Below are positions 14,421 to 14,912 of a stretch of DNA of 14,912 nucleotides, one piece after another. Every line of letters starts with the position of its first letter. Positions within the stretch are counted from its first letter, which is position 1. The notes under the pieces are model-generated. The model made no database searches. It was not told the origin of the DNA and worked only from the letters and a program-made list of their open reading frames with translations. A program made the position numbers and the translations under genes. Where the stretch lies: the NCBI GenBank assembly GCA_049322755.1, contig JBMOQX010000010.1, forward strand, positions 1 through 14,912, written 5' to 3'. The stretch comes from DATIUV01 sp049322755. Its GTDB lineage: Bacteria > Pseudomonadota > Gammaproteobacteria > Burkholderiales > UBA6910.

Positions 14421-14485
14421 AATATTCGCGGCGGCGAACAAAGCGATAATTCGCGTTGCCCCGTCTACTTCCGAGGAGGAGCATC

Positions 14486-14797
14486 ATGGGAATGAGAACC
14501 ATCGGCAGCATCACAGCCGCCGTGGTCGCGGCGCTATCGTCCTCCGCTGCGATCGGTGCCGAGGACGTTCAGGCCCGCAGCTGGGCGGCGAGCTGCGCCG
14601 CCTGTCACGGCACCAACGGCGCCAGCGTCGGCGGCATGCCCACGCTGGCGGGCAAGCGCAAGGACGAACTGCTGGCCTCGATGAAGGGCTTCAAGGCGGG
14701 CACGAAGCCGGCGACGGTGATGCACCAGCACGCCAAGGGTTACACCGATGATCAGCTCGCGCGCATCGCCGAGTTCTTCTCCAAGCAAAAGCCGTGA
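14486..14797 (+). CDS. fccA: Periplasmic mono-haem cytochrome c, probable sulfide dehydrogenase subunit
   Basis: The precursor has 103 residues. A Sec signal peptide (1-25, ending SSAAIGA before EDV) exports it to the periplasm. The mature part is a small class I cytochrome c with one haem site, Cys37-Ala-Ala-Cys40-His41, and a likely axial Met79 in ATVMHQHAKGYTD. Its small size, single haem and position directly before a Tat-signal protein starting NRRDFIRLLG suggest the cytochrome subunit of flavocytochrome c sulfide dehydrogenase (FccA), which passes electrons from sulfide to the respiratory chain. That assignment rests mostly on the neighbour, of which only the start is visible; an independent cytochrome c4/c5-like electron carrier remains possible. 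ATG 14486 has a strong ribosome site (GAGGAGGAG, 14473-14481). Confidence 0.8.
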   Translation: MGMRTIGSITAAVVAALSSSAAIGAEDVQARSWAASCAACHGTNGASVGGMPTLAGKRKDELLASMKGFKAGTKPATVMHQHAKGYTDDQLARIAEFFSKQKP

Positions 14798-14810
14798 GGG
14801 AGGCATGACG

Positions 14811-14912
14811 ATGAACATCAATCGACGCGATTTCATCCGCCTTCTGGGCATTGGCGGCGCGGCGGCCGCGCTGCCGGGTCTGAACGGCTGTGCCACGATG
14901 GAGGCCGGCGGC
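14811..14912 (+). CDS. fccB: Start of Tat-exported protein, probable FccB flavoprotein (3'-truncated)
   Basis: Only 34 residues are inside the window. They form a twin-arginine signal: NRRDFIRLLG, then a Gly/Ala-rich hydrophobic stretch and LNGCATM. From memory, flavoprotein subunits of flavocytochrome c sulfide dehydrogenase start this way (RRDFIK, hydrophobic stretch, GCAT) directly downstream of their cytochrome subunit, as here. No FAD-binding motif is visible because the window ends first, so the call is an inference. ATG 14811 is chosen because GGAGG (14799-14803) is seven bases away. The in-frame ATG 14805 is only one base from that site and adds Met-Thr. It follows the cytochrome gene by 13 bases in the same operon. 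Confidence 0.6.
   Translation, partial: MNINRRDFIRLLGIGGAAAALPGLNGCATMEAGG

Noticed and set aside
1..14912. CRISPR arrays, insertion sequences, prophage, toxin-antitoxin or defence genes
   Set aside because: No regularly spaced repeats, transposase or integrase motifs, or recognisable defence proteins were seen; gene content and base use are uniform and core-genome-like.

Overview
The window is GC-rich chromosomal DNA (strong G/C bias at third codon positions) from a betaproteobacterium, probably a sulfur-oxidising one. The evidence is gene order and protein resemblance: a DUF3108 / RsmB-family pair, the radC-rpmB-rpmG block divergent from coaBC-dut, a PA0286-like DesA desaturase, an E. coli-type NADP isocitrate dehydrogenase, clpS-clpA, and at the right edge a small cytochrome c followed by a Tat-exported protein that looks like the flavocytochrome c sulfide dehydrogenase pair. 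I cannot name the genus. I see no tRNA, rRNA, insertion sequence, prophage or CRISPR array.

Layout. Positions 1-2520 (+) hold a 5'-truncated DUF3108 protein, an RsmB/NOP-family RNA m5C methyltransferase, and a secreted single-HKD nuclease whose GTG start overlaps the methyltransferase stop. Positions 2539-3845 (+) hold a DesA-type acyl-CoA desaturase with its own promoter and a strong hairpin terminator. That terminator is shared with the converging ribosomal protein genes. Positions 3864-5138 (-) carry radC, rpmB and rpmG. Positions 5221-7775 (+) run divergently: coaBC (coenzyme A synthesis), dut (dUTPase), a small CbiX-type chelatase and a secreted DUF192 protein, ending at a terminator shared with aceA.

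Positions 7825-11464 are a central-carbon cluster at the isocitrate branch point: aceA (-, isocitrate lyase), a 421-bp non-coding gap, an RraA-family gene (-) and icd (+). The last two share a compact AT-rich divergent promoter. Ser114 of Icd aligns with the E. coli serine phosphorylated by AceK, so flux between the TCA cycle and the glyoxylate shunt may be controlled that way; aceK is not in the window. Positions 11693-14287 (+) hold clpS and clpA, the N-degron adaptor and the AAA+ unfoldase of ClpAP, again followed by a terminator. Positions 14391-14912 (+) hold a promoter, a mono-haem cytochrome c and the start of the next gene.

Most of this is conserved core genome, and I found no clear new biological system. 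The places most worth a second look are the regulatory DNA of the aceA / rraA-like / icd cluster, the presence of an Arg-Asp-bearing RraA-family protein there, and the repeat-bearing leader of the cytochrome c gene.
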